A stretch of DNA of 64,000 bases from Membranipora membranacea (Eukaryota; Bryozoa; Gymnolaemata; Cheilostomatida; Membraniporidae), in the NCBI GenBank assembly GCA_914767715.1, contig OU612070.1:24604025-24668024 (forward strand), written 5' to 3'. Below the pieces are notes generated by a model. It saw nothing but the letters and a program-made list of their open reading frames with translations. It had not been told where the DNA came from and did not search any database. How positions within the stretch are numbered: the stretch's first letter is position 1; every line of letters starts with the position of its first letter. Positions 46,801 to 59,343 of the stretch are shown here, in pieces. A program made the translations under genes and the position numbers.

Positions 46801-49800
46801 CTCTAATGATGGCAAGGGGGGTAGTAGCATTGTCATGCAGCCAATTTTTTATGTTATACAAAACAAAAAGAGTGGCCACATGACAAAGCTAAGGGGGGGG
46901 AAGTAGAAGCTTATGAGCAATTTGACTTCAATTCTATATTTTACGCTTCTACTTATCTAGTGTTATTTGAGTTCTTATGGTACCTAGGCGATAACCCACA
47001 ATACGTCCTGTTGTCATAGAGAAGTCCTGGTTGATGCCAAAAATTAGATATTTGATTGCTGCATTGTGAGGAGCGCAGTGGTCTTCATCTAGATATTACC
47101 TGTACTACCATTTAAAGGAAACACCATATATCTATATAAATTTGTTGTGGCCCAATAATGGTCCTCTGTGTTGGGGCTATGGCTCCTCTGTGTAGATCAG
47201 GAGGCTCATGAAGGGGCCAGTTTATCATTGATTGTTGTGACCCAGTTTTATACATAAACTGTTGTTGATATTTTAGGAGATATAGCTGAGATCCGTACAG
47301 CCATGTCACACATATTAGAGAAACTAGCAGCTGATCCTCAGAGCTCAGCCTATCCGAGTCTGAACTATGCTGGTATGAACAGAGGGTAAGTATTATAGGC
47401 TAGTGTTTATGTACCTATGTGTGAGATTTATAAAAAAAACCTTACACACCTCATTACTCGCAAGGATAATCATTCTAAATTTGTCATTTCATGTCACTGC
47501 TTATAGGTTGGCAGACATACATTCATTATGATGACTAATTTACCAGCATCATTGTGACTGTTTAACAGTTAATTGAGCCTGTCCAGAGGGACGTGTTGTT
47601 GAGGAACCAAACAGTTGCAAACCATTTCTACCATCAATCATTCCAACTGATTGCAAAAAAATGATCCAAACATCAACAAAAAGTTGCAACTCCTGAATTA
47701 CTGAGTGTGAAAGTCTTAACTTTGTATTTTTTCACCGTTTCAATGGAATAGTCAAATCACAGGCAAGAAATTTGAAACTAAAAATACATTCCCAGATAAT
47801 TAAGTTCATCGTAAGTGCTTATACTGTGTTTGAGGTGTATGTCGTGATAACCCAGTGTTTTGAAATGTGAATAAATATTTTAGCCGCATCACAGACTGAT
47901 GATAATGAGGACACTTTGTTTTAACTTCCCCGTTAAAGGCAGTTGTAGATTTTTCTCCTGACATGCCGTCATGAGCTATACAAATCTGAGTATTGATATT
48001 GAATTTGTTATCCCTCATATACAATTCCACATTTATGCACACAAAATTGGTTGAAAAGAATGACCAGAACCACAACAATAAAAGCATTTTTTTTTAATGA
48101 TTCTAGATTTGTTACATCATTAATGTGAATTTTATGAGGTAACAGTTTGTGTTATTAATGATGATGTCCTGGGAACAAAATCTATGGTGATTTGACAAAT
48201 CTAGAAGTCAATTTAAAAATTGCTTTGATTGTTGTGGTCACATTGTTCAGCATGAACCTGGCAGTGATCCGATTAGGTGATCTGACAGATTTTATAACCA
48301 ATATAGGTAGTATACAGAAGCATGATTTTAGTTATATATCGAGATAGGTATTGTATATGGTCATTTTAATAATGAATAACGTCATTGGTGATTTGACAAA
48401 TGTTCAGAAAATATAAAATTATGAAAAAAAGCTAAGTGGGGAAATCTGGTTATAAATCACACTGACAAAACACCCTTAATATACTGGTCCTAGATTGTTT
48501 TTACCTTTACATTGTGAAAAAAAAGAGTCTATTTTTGTTCATTATCAAATGACACTGACTTTCCCATTTTGTTTTCGAGGGATCTAACAGTACATGTCTG
48601 TGCAATCAAGAACGAAAAGTATACCCAGATCTGTTACTTTCTATTTACTTAAATCTGCTACATTTTATTTACAGCGGGGGAAACATGTCGACTCCCAGCG
48701 GTTCGTTTACAAACCTGAGCGGTAATCCCGGTATGGGCGGAGGAATGAATATGGGTAACATGGGTAACTCTGGAGCCATGACACCACAACAAGTACAACA
48801 AGCAGCTCAAAGTCTCAGTACTAGTGAGTCACTGTTAGGTCACATCCTCCTCATGGTTCACTCTGTACTCGGCGACACCCTCTGACCTGTGTCAAAACTT
48901 AGCGGTCTGCCCGCATCTGGTCATACATGATTGATATTCTATTTATCACAGAGTGAGGGTAAACCATTTCCTAATATTTTGCTCTGTGATTCTGTTATTT
49001 GATGCTGAATGCACTCGATGGCCTATTTAGGTTACTGTGAAAGGGCCGGTTATTTGAGAATTTAGGGCTTTGGGTGTTACCGATACACTGGATGAACCAT
49101 TTCACCACTCTACCTCAATTTGCTGCACTGTTCAAAGTTACATGCTTAGTGTTGTGTTATGACTAGCGTTACCATTCTAAGTGCGTTTTGTTTGATTGGA
49201 GAATTAGGGAATCTGATATCTCTAACTATCTGTATCAATTTTGCCATCATTTCATATCAAGCTATCAAAGTCACTTCAGTTAGTCATAGCCAGGCACTTA
49301 GAGATCTAATCCTTCCATCCAAATCCACTCTTGCACAAGCTTAGTGGTTACACTCCTCAATATTTCCATTATTATGTCTAATTTATTACCATCACATTCT
49401 GTAATTTACAAAGTTATCAATCATGACTCAAGCTATCACCTCATTAAGCTGGAAACACAAAAAAATCCCCTTTCCCCCCTACCTTCACTCTGTTCCTCAT
49501 ATCCGGGTCATTTCCTGCTGCTATGTTCTCTTGTATTGTTTATCTACAGTGATGAGAAGTTTCAACAACCTTGGTAGCGGAATAAACAACCTGAATATTG
49601 GTACAGCGCGTCCCCGTAATCCTGTACTAGATCAGCTAGTGCAAACTTTGAAGCTCACAGGCTACACAGAATCAGCTGCTGAAGAAATAGCCTCAGCTCT
49701 ATCTGTCCTCGCTAATTATGGAGTTCTCAGTCTAACCGGAGGGAGTCTCTTAGGTAACCTCATGAATATGAACCGACTTGGCGGCGGTGGGGGAGGAGGA

Positions 49801-50427
49801 AATTCTGGTCAGGGGCCACCAAACAGTGGGCCATCCAACGGGGCAAATAACATACCCTCCCTTCTCAGTAACCCCTCATCTCAAGGCTCTAGAGATCCAC
49901 CCTCTCTGGTACCGAGCTACACCACGTCATCGTCTGATGATGACGGGGCGGCCCTGTTACGTCAGCTCACCCAGACCCTGGCCCGTACTCAGGGTAAATC
50001 AAACAACTCCTCCTCAGATATGTTCAGCTCATCCTCCACCTCAGCTGATAACCTCAGCTCTCTCTTTGCTAACGCTGCCGGCGGCTCCTTGTTTGGATCA
50101 GGAGATCAGCCATCAGGGTTTGGTAATTTTAATCCCCTTCAGGGCCAGCACCAGTCTCAGAGCCCTGAACCCTCAGACACCCAGGAGATCGAGGTGGCTG
50201 AGAATTTGGCTGGGGCTATCATTGGTCAGCAGGGTAGAGGTATAACTGAGATCCAGCACATGACAGGGGCCAATGTCTCTGTGAGCAGAAGGGGAGTTTA
50301 CGCTCCTGGCACACAGAACAGGATTGTGACCATTACTGGCCCTAGTTCTAGTGTTGGTAAGGCCGCCCAGCTGGTCCGTCAAAAAATACAAGAGGCTGAG
50401 CAGCGAAGAGCTCAGAACTCATATTAG
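43830..50427 (+). CDS. NOVA: NOVA-like triple-KH splicing regulator
   Basis: Nuclear RNA-binding protein that controls alternative splicing through YCAY clusters. Exons: 43830-43938 (or -43947), 44536-44688, 45399-45553, 45772-45916, 47277-47385, 48675-48823, 49550-50427; phases agree, 565 aa. The start region HSDSRKRPLDSDGDDGMTKR mirrors the vertebrate NOVA head (DSRKRPLE... TKR). KH1 residues about 45-112 (VIGKGGETIGKLQRDTGAK; TSERVCLIVGT), KH2 about 140-215 (VIIGKGGSYIKELKERSG; then ADPQSSAYPSLNYA, as after NOVA KH2), a long Gly/Asn/Ser-rich linker with a helical VLDQLVQTLKLTGYTESAAE segment, and KH3 about 485-560 (IEVAENLAGAIIGQQGRG). KH3 has G-Q-Q-G in place of the usual G-K-G-G loop. 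The first intron begins either with GC (AG|GCAAGT) or with GT nine bases later; both keep frame. Start ATG 43830 is supported by similarity but MDGHSD at 43851 is possible. Confidence 0.9.
45917..47276 (+). other. NOVA intron 4, no gene seen
   Basis: 1.36 kb intron separating the two KH2 exons. AT-rich, no recognisable element. Confidence 0.5.
47386..48674 (+). other. NOVA intron 5, no gene seen
   Basis: 1.29 kb intron. TA-rich with repeated TTTGACAAAT-like words (about 48190 and 48393); no coding content recognised. Confidence 0.5.
49389..49511 (+). promoter_or_regulatory. YCAY cluster before the last NOVA exon
   Basis: CCAT, TCAC, TCAT, TCAC and TCAT occur at about 49389, 49392, 49421, 49436 and 49441, followed by two TCAT at about 49497 and 49508. 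The last exon starts at 49550. YCAY clusters near exons are the known NOVA target, so this may be autoregulatory. Density was counted by eye without a background test. Confidence 0.3.
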
Positions 50428-53311
50428 ATAACTTTGAGCCCAGATCTCCTCAAAACTAACTATTATGATGGGTCAACAAAGACCCACCCTTTCCACCCTC
50501 AACTATTATCTAGAACTCGAGCCTCTAAGCAGCAGCATACATTACCATGTCTGATCTTTGTCTGCTGGTCATTTTTGTACATAAGACTGACTTTGATAAT
50601 TACTACTTTTCTTCTTCAGATCGATCTGATTCGACACTCTTACATGGATTTTTGTAGTAATCTGACAATTAACAAACACTCCCATAATCATACACTTACG
50701 TCGCATTGCTGAAAGCGCATCGACTTCATCATGTTTTATACTCCTTTGCTGTAGCTTTCATTTCTTCGTAAAACAATTTTTTCAGATCAATCTCTTCTGA
50801 ATAGGTTTTTTTATCACTTTACTGACTCTTGTAAATTTCTTTGTACTATCAATATTTTGTTTGATGTCTTGTGGAAGATTCCAATACTATTCAAAACATA
50901 TATCTTATCATCTTACCACTGATCGCTTGTTTCCAGATTTAGCTGTCCAATATCTCCAGGCCTGTCACACTCCCTACCTTAAATTTACTACTCAATCAAC
51001 TTGCGAAAATTGATGGTTTGACTTTTTTTTAATTGGAACTAAGATCTTATCTAAATTAATTCTATCTTCTAATTTGACACAGGCTGATCCATGGTTAATT
51101 ATGCGAAAATATTCACGTATTATCCTAAACGAAGTCAACTGGGTATTCAGCTACAAACTACATTGGGGTTCAGCCCAGTTCAATTTGCCGGCAAAATGGT
51201 CCAATCTCATACTCCCTTGATAATATCATACTGTGTCAAACTCATGAACTCAGAATTGAACGAGAGAACGAAAGACCTGTCACCATTGTGTGCGATAAGC
51301 GTCATTATATACTGAGGACAGGTCTCTAAGCTCATTCTCAAAGTATTACTTGTTCTTATTATCTAGCTGTCTATTATTGCTTGTTCGGCTTCACCTGACA
51401 AACTTATAGCCTCAATTCAGTACTAATAGAGGACCACTTACAGATGAAACTGTCAACTATTCAACCTGCAGCATACCTCTTCATGCTCGCAACCATCATT
51501 TACTTAACCAATCAGTCGATATTCATTTCAATCAGGTAATATTACGCTATCGAAATAACCCCATTTATGTGTGTCAGTCATCTCTAAACCTAGTTGAAGT
51601 TACTGAAATCTAGATCACAACTCGCTACAAGATATGTACGCCTATGCATACACCCATATATACATATACGCCCACATATCCATCAACATAAACATTCATC
51701 AACAGTGATCATATCTGAATTAACTGATAGGCTTGAAGCAAACATGCTCATCAATACAACAACCCTACTTCAAGTTTCTACTCCTAAATGTTTAATGCAC
51801 CTAGATTGTATACGGATAGAGGATTGATCTTATACACCCTGTAAATCCCAACATGTGCCTCTTTCCACCATTTAAATATGTTTTTGCCGTTTTATTAATG
51901 TACATTTTCTTCTTTCCTATTCTCTTGCCAACTGCTATTTTTTACTATAAACCCATGAATGAAGGTGCAACCATCACACAATCTCGCCTATGACGGCTCT
52001 CGGACACGTCTTGCTAAACGTAATGTATTCAACTTTTCTCCTATCTTAACTTCTATTCAAAGCATTCATAGATTAAACTCCTGAAACCAAAACTTTACCG
52101 CCCCTAATATCTAGATCTATTCTGGCGTTCTACCCCTTCAGCCCACAGCAATCTAGAACTAAGCTGCGCATCCTCCATTAAATCCCTGCTGGTTTCTGTT
52201 CTATTCAACATGAGAAATTTGCTCAGCTTGTCATAGTCTCCCAGTACATGGACATTTATTAATAGAAACGATCATGGATCATATATTTCTTCATTATGCT
52301 GATAATTGAGCATGTCACCAAGTCAATATGACACATTTTGAAACCTGCTAAAGTGAGTGTTCTAATCTTATCTACTGTTCCCTGAATATTAATATTGTTT
52401 TTGCAGACTCATCAAACAAAATGAATACGTCTCGAGGGAAAGCCTAGCGTCCAAGAAGTCATGTGATATGGTAATCAAAAGGCATTGGTGTGCAATACTG
52501 TATATATAGTATGAAAGCAATCTCAAGCAGGTAATGTTTGACTTTGTATTCCATCGATCATTTTTAGCGTTTCTTCACCAATTATATTGAGTCATGTTTT
52601 GTGCTAGCTTCTGAATAAAGTGTCCCGTGACCTTTTCCACATCCTTCTAGGAGATGTATTAGCGGACTGAAGAAACCACTAATATCATGATATTAACCTC
52701 AAAGACGTCAACTAGCAATGAAGGGAAGACGCTCACAATTAGACTAATCGTTTCCTTTTTTTTCTTACGACCTATATTTGTCTGTTGATCCTTGAGCTCA
52801 ATATGGTCCAGTCTCATAAGCAGAGACAAAACACAAAACACACAACATGTTGAGTGTTTTGTCTATGCTCATAAGTCTGAATATGTACCACCTAGTTGGT
52901 TCATAACTATTTTCTGTGTTAGTTTTCATAGCACACATGCTGATAAAATAATTTATGTACTCTCACAACCTGCTTCTTGATGTGTTAGATTTATAACCCC
53001 CTTTCTATCCACTATGCGACCGCATTTCAAACTTCTGACTTTCTATTTTTAGATGTAAATCGTTGGGGTAAATGCTTTTTTTGCTGTCGCTGCCCCTTGT
53101 GAACTTCACCAAGGCTCTGCCATGTTCCAATTTTAATATTTATAGATTACTAGCAATGATTGGAGTGTTACTATAATATATCTCTCTGTGTTCTCCACAT
53201 CTTGTACATCTTGTACTTGGTTCTTTACAGATGTCCGATGGTAAGCGGGTTATATGGCAACAGCAGCTCTAGTACCTGTGCAGAGTGCACCTGTGAAGGT
53301 GGGCATTTTTA
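50428..53311 (+). other. Probable NOVA 3' UTR, then intergenic
   Basis: No conserved open frame. The first 1.5 kb is pyrimidine-rich with many YCAY words. An AATAAA at 52614-52619 is the best-placed poly(A) signal, which would give a 3' UTR of about 2.2 kb. An open frame at 53160-53342 ending in a short Cys-rich stretch has no support as an exon. Confidence 0.4.
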
Positions 53312-53452
53312 TAGTTTGAGCGCCCAAACTGTGTCGGGATAGCTGGTGGTATCATTTCATTATCAACCAATTTCCCCAACCCCGAAAAGTGGTTGATAAT
53401 GAAATGCTACTACCACATACCAGCTATCCCTGTACTGTTTGAGTATGAACTG
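53312..53452. mobile_element. Foldback MITE copy B (diverged)
   Basis: Same family as 24671-24799 and 57090-57212: the arms share CATTTCATTATCAACCA and its complement TGGTTGATAATGAAATG, and the outer end TAGTTTGAG resembles TAGTTTAAG. Arms are imperfect and no flanking duplication is visible, so this is the oldest of the three copies. Confidence 0.75.
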
Positions 53453-54584
53453 CTGTTGTAATTTTAATGTGCCATTTTGCTCACACATGGACAGACTTTA
53501 TCTGTTGATAAGATTTAACAGGATTACCTTACCATATGGAAGCAAATCTGGCCTGAGGGGATTATAATTTCAAGTTATTAATTCAAGAATTCAAAATCTA
53601 GCTCACTATCTTGGATAAACATTGTCAAATTTATGTTATTAATTTATTAATCAAATATCCTTTCAATTTTTTCATGACTGTCTTGGTTGGCTGGTGTTTA
53701 GTTAACTCAGTAATATCGAGTAATATCACCATCACCACAACAAAACCAGCTCTTTTCATAGTGGTAAACCATAAGTTTTGTTGTTACACCATTTTCCCTC
53801 CTTTTTTACATACTGTTGTTCCTTATGATTCAACCACAGGTTATGATAATGAATTGTGTCATAAGTTTCATCAAATAATTTAAACTTTTTCATAATGTGA
53901 CCAACAGTTATCACGTTTACCGACCTTGACTGATAAACTCTCTTTGCTATTGTAGGGGAATGAAGCAGATGAAGTTTAGCTTATTGTAAAGTGCTTGAAG
54001 TTGTGGAACTCAGAATATAGCCCCGTTGCGAGGAAACCACAACCATCGCAGAGGCTCTGTATTTTGTTACTGAGAAGGATTAGCTGACTGACTAATCGAC
54101 TGCCGACTTTCAGGTCCTTTAGTTTGAGTGATAAAATTTATGCTAAATTGTGGCTAGAGTAAAGCAGATATGTTTAATTTGTCGAAAGGTTGCGATTTGT
54201 TTGTCCTGTGGTATGACTCACTAGTTAATGGTTATTCCATTTTTTTGTGATTTCATAAACGGGAGCTATTCTAATGTTGAGTGTACTGGTAATGTGACTT
54301 AACCACTATATGTATAAGATTAGCTGCAATCAGTGATTTTTCATTTTTTTTTTGCTCATTAGCTATAAACACTGCCATGGTAAAAGATTTTTTTTTTAAA
54401 TAGGAATAGTTTATTAGTGGTACAGGTGATATGTGAGAGGTAAACTAATAAAAATATATGTCATGTCAAACAAGAAAGTGATGTTTGAACATTTCTTCCC
54501 CTGTTGTTGTGGGCTTTGCATACAGTGTGGGTTTTCTTTAGGATAATTGTAATTTGTTTCTATACAATAGAGATTTTCTATGTC
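53453..54584. other. Intergenic and temptin-like 3' UTR
   Basis: No gene recognised. TTTATT at 54410-54415 gives AATAAA on the minus strand 170 nt after the temptin-like stop and is its likely poly(A) signal. Confidence 0.45.
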
Positions 54585-56656
54585 CTACACTAGTAGGCAC
54601 ACCAATGATATAACTGATACGCCCACAGCTATGTAGGTTTTTGAGGCACCGCTTAGAGTCGTAGGATCGGTCTGTACTGGGGTAGCTGAAGAATCCTCTG
54701 CTGGTGGAGCAGTCTCTGCTGGGGCATCTGTTTGTGGTTCAGGGGCTTCTGACGGAGCTTCTGACGGAGCTTCTGACGGAGCTTCTGTTGGAGCTTCGGT
54801 TGGCTCAGCGCCTGTTGGGACGGTTGTTGGAGTGGGTGCTACCTCACTGGCAGGACAGGAAGTTATCCATGCATTTTTGGTTTTGCAATCTTCACTGGTT
54901 ACTGGCTCACAGATTGCTGGATGGCTGAGAACTTCTCCAGGTGCTGGACCTGTAAAATAAGCAGACTTAGCACCTGTTTGTCCTGAGTTTGACGTAGTAA
55001 AATCTTAAATAGAGATTGTTTTTGTTGCTGTTCTCATAAGAAACTAGGGTTGATGGGCACGGGAAACACCTTCAGTTTGAGCAATGAACTCAGGAGAGGG
55101 AGTTCATTGGTTTGAGGGTAGTATCTCAAGCAAAATCTGATGGCATGAGATCAGGAATCTAAGCTGACACTTGACTTGATCTAGCAGTGAAAAGCGGACA
55201 GAGGGAACCATTATATTTGATCAAATTGTTGATTGTGCATGAAGAAGCAGTTATTTCTCTCTTTATCAAAATGAAGCTGACTGCAACAAAAATAGTTCTC
55301 AAGAGCTCAAGGGGGGTTTCTAGATCAAAGGAGGTGAGAGGTCAAGGGAATAATTGGGAGTGGTAACACACCTGTTGTCCATGTACATGTTGGATCTCCG
55401 AGCTCAACTCCATTTGATATTCCATCTCCATCTGAATCCTGGTTGCACAAGTCTGTTGTCCAAGTCTGGCAAGTAAATGAGGGCAATAAGACCGGTTAAG
55501 TGCTGCTTTGAGCTTATTCAGGGGAGGGGGGTCATAGTATGACATCGATAAAGCAGATGCACAAAATCAGCAAGAAGTGTGTATCCATACTAGAAACGGC
55601 TTAACGTGGGTAATATTTGTCAGCTGGGGAAATTTTTTGTCTTTTGATGGGTATATGTCCACCACAGGAAAATAATTAGTTTTAGCCATTTACACTGATT
55701 ACTCAAATCTATCTCAGGTTTACATACTCAAAAAACCTACATTTCCTGCAGCGGCAAATGCGAGTCCAAACACATTTCTGTCGCCAGTACCCCCAACAAT
55801 GAGATGACCAACTCCATCCCATAGATCTCCATTGTTTTCAGCACATGTGTTGGGAACGGCATCACCATTCGGTATTTGTGATTGGTAAGGTTTGAAAGCA
55901 TTTATCGTGCTCAAACAGCCTGCCAGAACCAGAACTCCACAGAGGGTTGATCTTCAGAAAACATTAAAAAATGCAAATGAATTTTCTTATATACTGGCCC
56001 TGCTGTCTCACATGAGCGATATTTGTAAGAAATCATTAACATGACTCTCATGTGGTATGTAGCAGCTGTTTAATAACCATTGTAAAGACTCGACAAAGAC
56101 ACACTGAATGCTTGATTTAAAACGATGAGCCCAGTGCCTGCTACCAGTCATCACTTTTGTCAACGACTACTAAGGTCCTAATCAGCATTATGGCGTTGAG
56201 TAGATGCTGGGTTAAAATTGGTCTTATGGTAGGCTTGAGTTCTACGGGTCCCAGTGACCTGAACATAGAGGTTTGTGCAGTTTTCTTTTGCCAGACCAAC
56301 CCCCCCCCCTTTTTTTAAAGACGGGATAGATAATGTAGGTCAATTAAATATCCCTTCAGGGCATAGAATTCCAACACGGCTCTGGCATTTATGAGCGGTA
56401 ATGACTCAGGTCTATTTCAAACTTTGGTCACTGTGTTGTTTATACAGTCTCAATGTCAAGTAGCACCACAGTTCTTAGTAGACGGCTCTGTAAATTTTTC
56501 TTCCAACACGTATATTTCACTGTATGAATGATGGAAAACTAAGCTTTCTTTCTTACTTTAGCCTGTCCTCGGGCGACAGGTTTGACTTGAAAGATGCTTC
56601 AAATTGTTAAATTATTTACAACACAAGTCTTTAGTTGCCTACCTGATAACTGCCAT
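54585..56656 (-). CDS. Temptin-domain secreted protein with Pro/Ser/Thr tail
   Basis: Exons: 56656-56643, 55951-55741, 55465-55372, 54949-54585; phases agree, 227 aa. A signal peptide (MAVIRSTLCGVLVLAGCLST) is followed by the temptin Cys domain: YQSQIPNGDAVPNTC, LWDGVGH, NVFGLAFAAAG, then TWTTDLC, DSDGDGISNGVELGDP and CTWTTG. Temptin was described as a water-borne pheromone component in Aplysia; the domain occurs in many marine invertebrates with unknown roles, and DSDGDG-type loops suggest metal binding. After the domain come HPAICEP and CKTKNAWITSC, then a low-complexity Ala/Pro/Thr/Glu tail with tandem SEAP and TEAP units, and a hydrophobic C-terminus (AVGVSVISLVCLLV) that could be a GPI signal or a membrane anchor. 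Homologous to the broken copy at 62419-63915. Confidence 0.85.
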
Positions 56657-56734
56657 ATTGTCTCTCTTTAGGTCTGGTTTGTCAAAATGTGTCCTTCCCG
56701 GCTCACAGCGATCAAATGATTATACTGCTCCACC

Positions 56735-56753
56735 GCTTCTCTCAAAGTGTCAG
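56735..56753 (-). promoter_or_regulatory. Promoter-proximal block shared by both temptin copies
   Basis: GCTTCTCTCAAAGTGTCAG (plus strand) is identical here and at 63976-63994, 79 and 61 bp upstream of the two start codons. It may be regulatory or simply part of the duplicated segment. Confidence 0.4.
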
Positions 56754-57089
56754 GGATTTATGAGATTCCACTGAGAGGATTACAAGCTCAGAGATTTCTC
56801 ATTAAGATCACTGGTTCACTGATTTTATATCATTTAACGATATGTTTATTTATCATTAGCCTGTGATTTACTAGTTCGCAATAAATGAGGGTGCTTATTA
56901 TAGTTCATCATCTCCGGTAAATTCATAGTTGTAGATACCTACCGAAATACTATTAGCTGAGTATACCAAGTGAGAGATGACTGGAGGCCACTGTATAGTA
57001 TTCTGTGCACATTTTTAAGGCCGGCTATGACGAGTACTATTATTTATTACTATTATATTATGATGACTACTATTGTATTAGCTTGTCTG

Positions 57090-57212
57090 TAGTTTAAGTG
57101 CTCAAACGGTGCAAGATGCTGGTAGAGGCATTTCATTATCAACCACTTTCTCCCCTGGTGGTTGATAATGAAATGCCTCTACCAGCATCTTGCACCGTTT
57201 GAGCACTTAAAC
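57090..57212. mobile_element. Foldback MITE copy C, youngest
   Basis: Perfectly matched arms of about 56 bp (TAGTTTAAGTGCTCAAACGG at the left end) around an 11-bp loop. It is flanked by identical direct repeats TAGCTTGTCTG at 57079-57089 and 57213-57223, an 11-bp target-site duplication. No coding capacity. Identical arms and duplications point to recent insertion. Confidence 0.88.
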
Positions 57213-57223
57213 TAGCTTGTCTG

Positions 57224-59343
57224 TTATATCAATCACCAAGTCCATTTGTTACTCTGTTTTGATGACTGTCAGCAAGATTTGTTGCACAAACATTCCTGAT
57301 TTCTTGGATATGTGGCACTTTCAGTATCAAAGTTAGATGGCTTAGTTTTTAGCTATTGTGTGGTCTGTGAATTAATATTCATCACAAATCAGGCATACTT
57401 TGAACTCATCTTAAAATTTGAGAGCTTACTCTGGAAAGATTATGCCGGGTCTATTTCCTCAAAAAATTAAGCCTAAGTTCTTATAGACGAATGTGAGTAC
57501 AGCTAATACAGCCTTGTTAAGCTATAACTCTTGAATTAATAGTCACAGTCTATAAATGAAAGTATAACATGAGAAGATAGCTCTAGACTGTGCACCTATT
57601 CAAATCACTTACATGACCTAAAGATATACTGACATCATAGGATTGAAATCGATGCTTCACACTACGGTACATGCGTTAGTAACTGACTGGACTTTGAGCA
57701 CCTTCCGTAATTATTATATTTCTATGAAAACGCTTTACTGACAGTTCCATCCTCTTTAGCCTTATGAATTTAGGTGGATTTTTTTTACCTCATCGGTCAA
57801 GCATGCCAAGAATCATTAATTATTAACAACAGTGATTATCTACTCTTGACTATGGAGACAGTAACTCTGTAGATCAAACACGTCATAAAGGGAGCTCAAG
57901 ATAATTATATGATATCTAGGAGTACTTCAACAACTATATCATAGCAATATGAAAATAAGAGGCTTGGAAGGAGTTTAACTATCTTTGACTCTATTTTATA
58001 AATTTGAGATTATATATATTGATAAAATGAGTGCAATAATCGTCTAAGAATGCTTATATTGATTTCAATGTGGGACATGACTGAGAGCTGGTTATATCTT
58101 TAAAGCATCCAAAAATCTTGCAAATACGTGCAAACAGTCAAACATACCACATTCTATTTACTTTAACTCAAATGACTTTAAAGCTTTACTTGTGTGACAA
58201 CAAAGAAAATTTGATTACTGAAATACCTTCATCATGGTTTTTGTGTACTCCACCTTAATGGTCAACATATTAGTTTTCTCTGCTTTCAGCAACATGCAGT
58301 CTTTCACTGACCATGATTGTTATTACATTTTTTTTTAATTTTAAACCTGTAGCCTATGGATTAAAAGACAGCTTTTGTGACATTGCATAGTATTTATTCT
58401 TTCATGATTATAACACTTTATTATAATGGTATATATAATAGGTTCGGTTATCCTCGTATCAGCTGCAGTCCATTAGTAAGTCTGTTTACTTTTTCCCATT
58501 TAAAAGACCGGTCACCGCGCTTAAAATAGAAACTTTTCATGAGAACTCGATTTGATCACAGTTAACGCAGGCAATGCATCAATGGTGATGATATGAACTT
58601 TATTATTGAAAACCGCCCATAACATGCAGAGAAGACAATACACATCATATAAGAACGTGACAGACAAACCATAAACATATAAATACCTAACTAGCGTCTT
58701 TTCTTATCACAGTAAAATACCATTTTCTTTATAGAAGCGTCTGTGCCTTAATGGCTGAGAAACACTTACAGTCAGCAGACTATGCAAAGGGAATCAGGGG
58801 CAGAACATACAATCCATTGTTTAGATGACTGTTTGACTTGAAAATGACCTAGGTCATGTCTTGATTTCATTCTATCCAAAGTGTTTGTACGTCCTGTTAC
58901 TTCATATTTCGCATTGGTACATGGTACTGATATATATTACATGGATTAGGAAAAATCGGTAAAAGAAAAGAAAAGAAAAGAAAGAAAACCATAAATAACT
59001 CTTAACAATCAGATATTGCCTAATTTCTTCACCCTCAAAATTCATAAAGAGAGAACGACTTCTTGAGAATGTTGACGTTGTTATCTTTACGTGCAAACTA
59101 TTAATTTGCACACATCGTTGGCTTTAAGTTAAATTTTTTATCGGTATAATTTTAATCATAACATCAAAGCCAGTATGAGCTACAGAAGACAAGCAGACTT
59201 TTTTAGCTTGCGATGATGAGACTAATGAATCAAGGAACTAGCATTGAGTTGTATTTCATCAAGGTTATTAAGCTTTCAGCTTTTCCTTGTTTCTGTCTAG
59301 CATATAACCTTCACAGTTTCCCGTTTTGTTGTTGTCCTGATAG
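57224..59343. other. Intergenic, no complete gene seen
   Basis: AT-rich. A small purine repeat (AAAAG units) lies at 58961-58985. The open frame starting at ATG 58749 (MAEKHLQSADYAKGIRG) lacks a usable donor and was not called. Confidence 0.4.

Noticed and set aside
58749-58827. Short ORF MAEKHLQSADYAKGIRG... as an exon
   Set aside because: No usable donor follows and no matching partner exon was found; too short to support alone.
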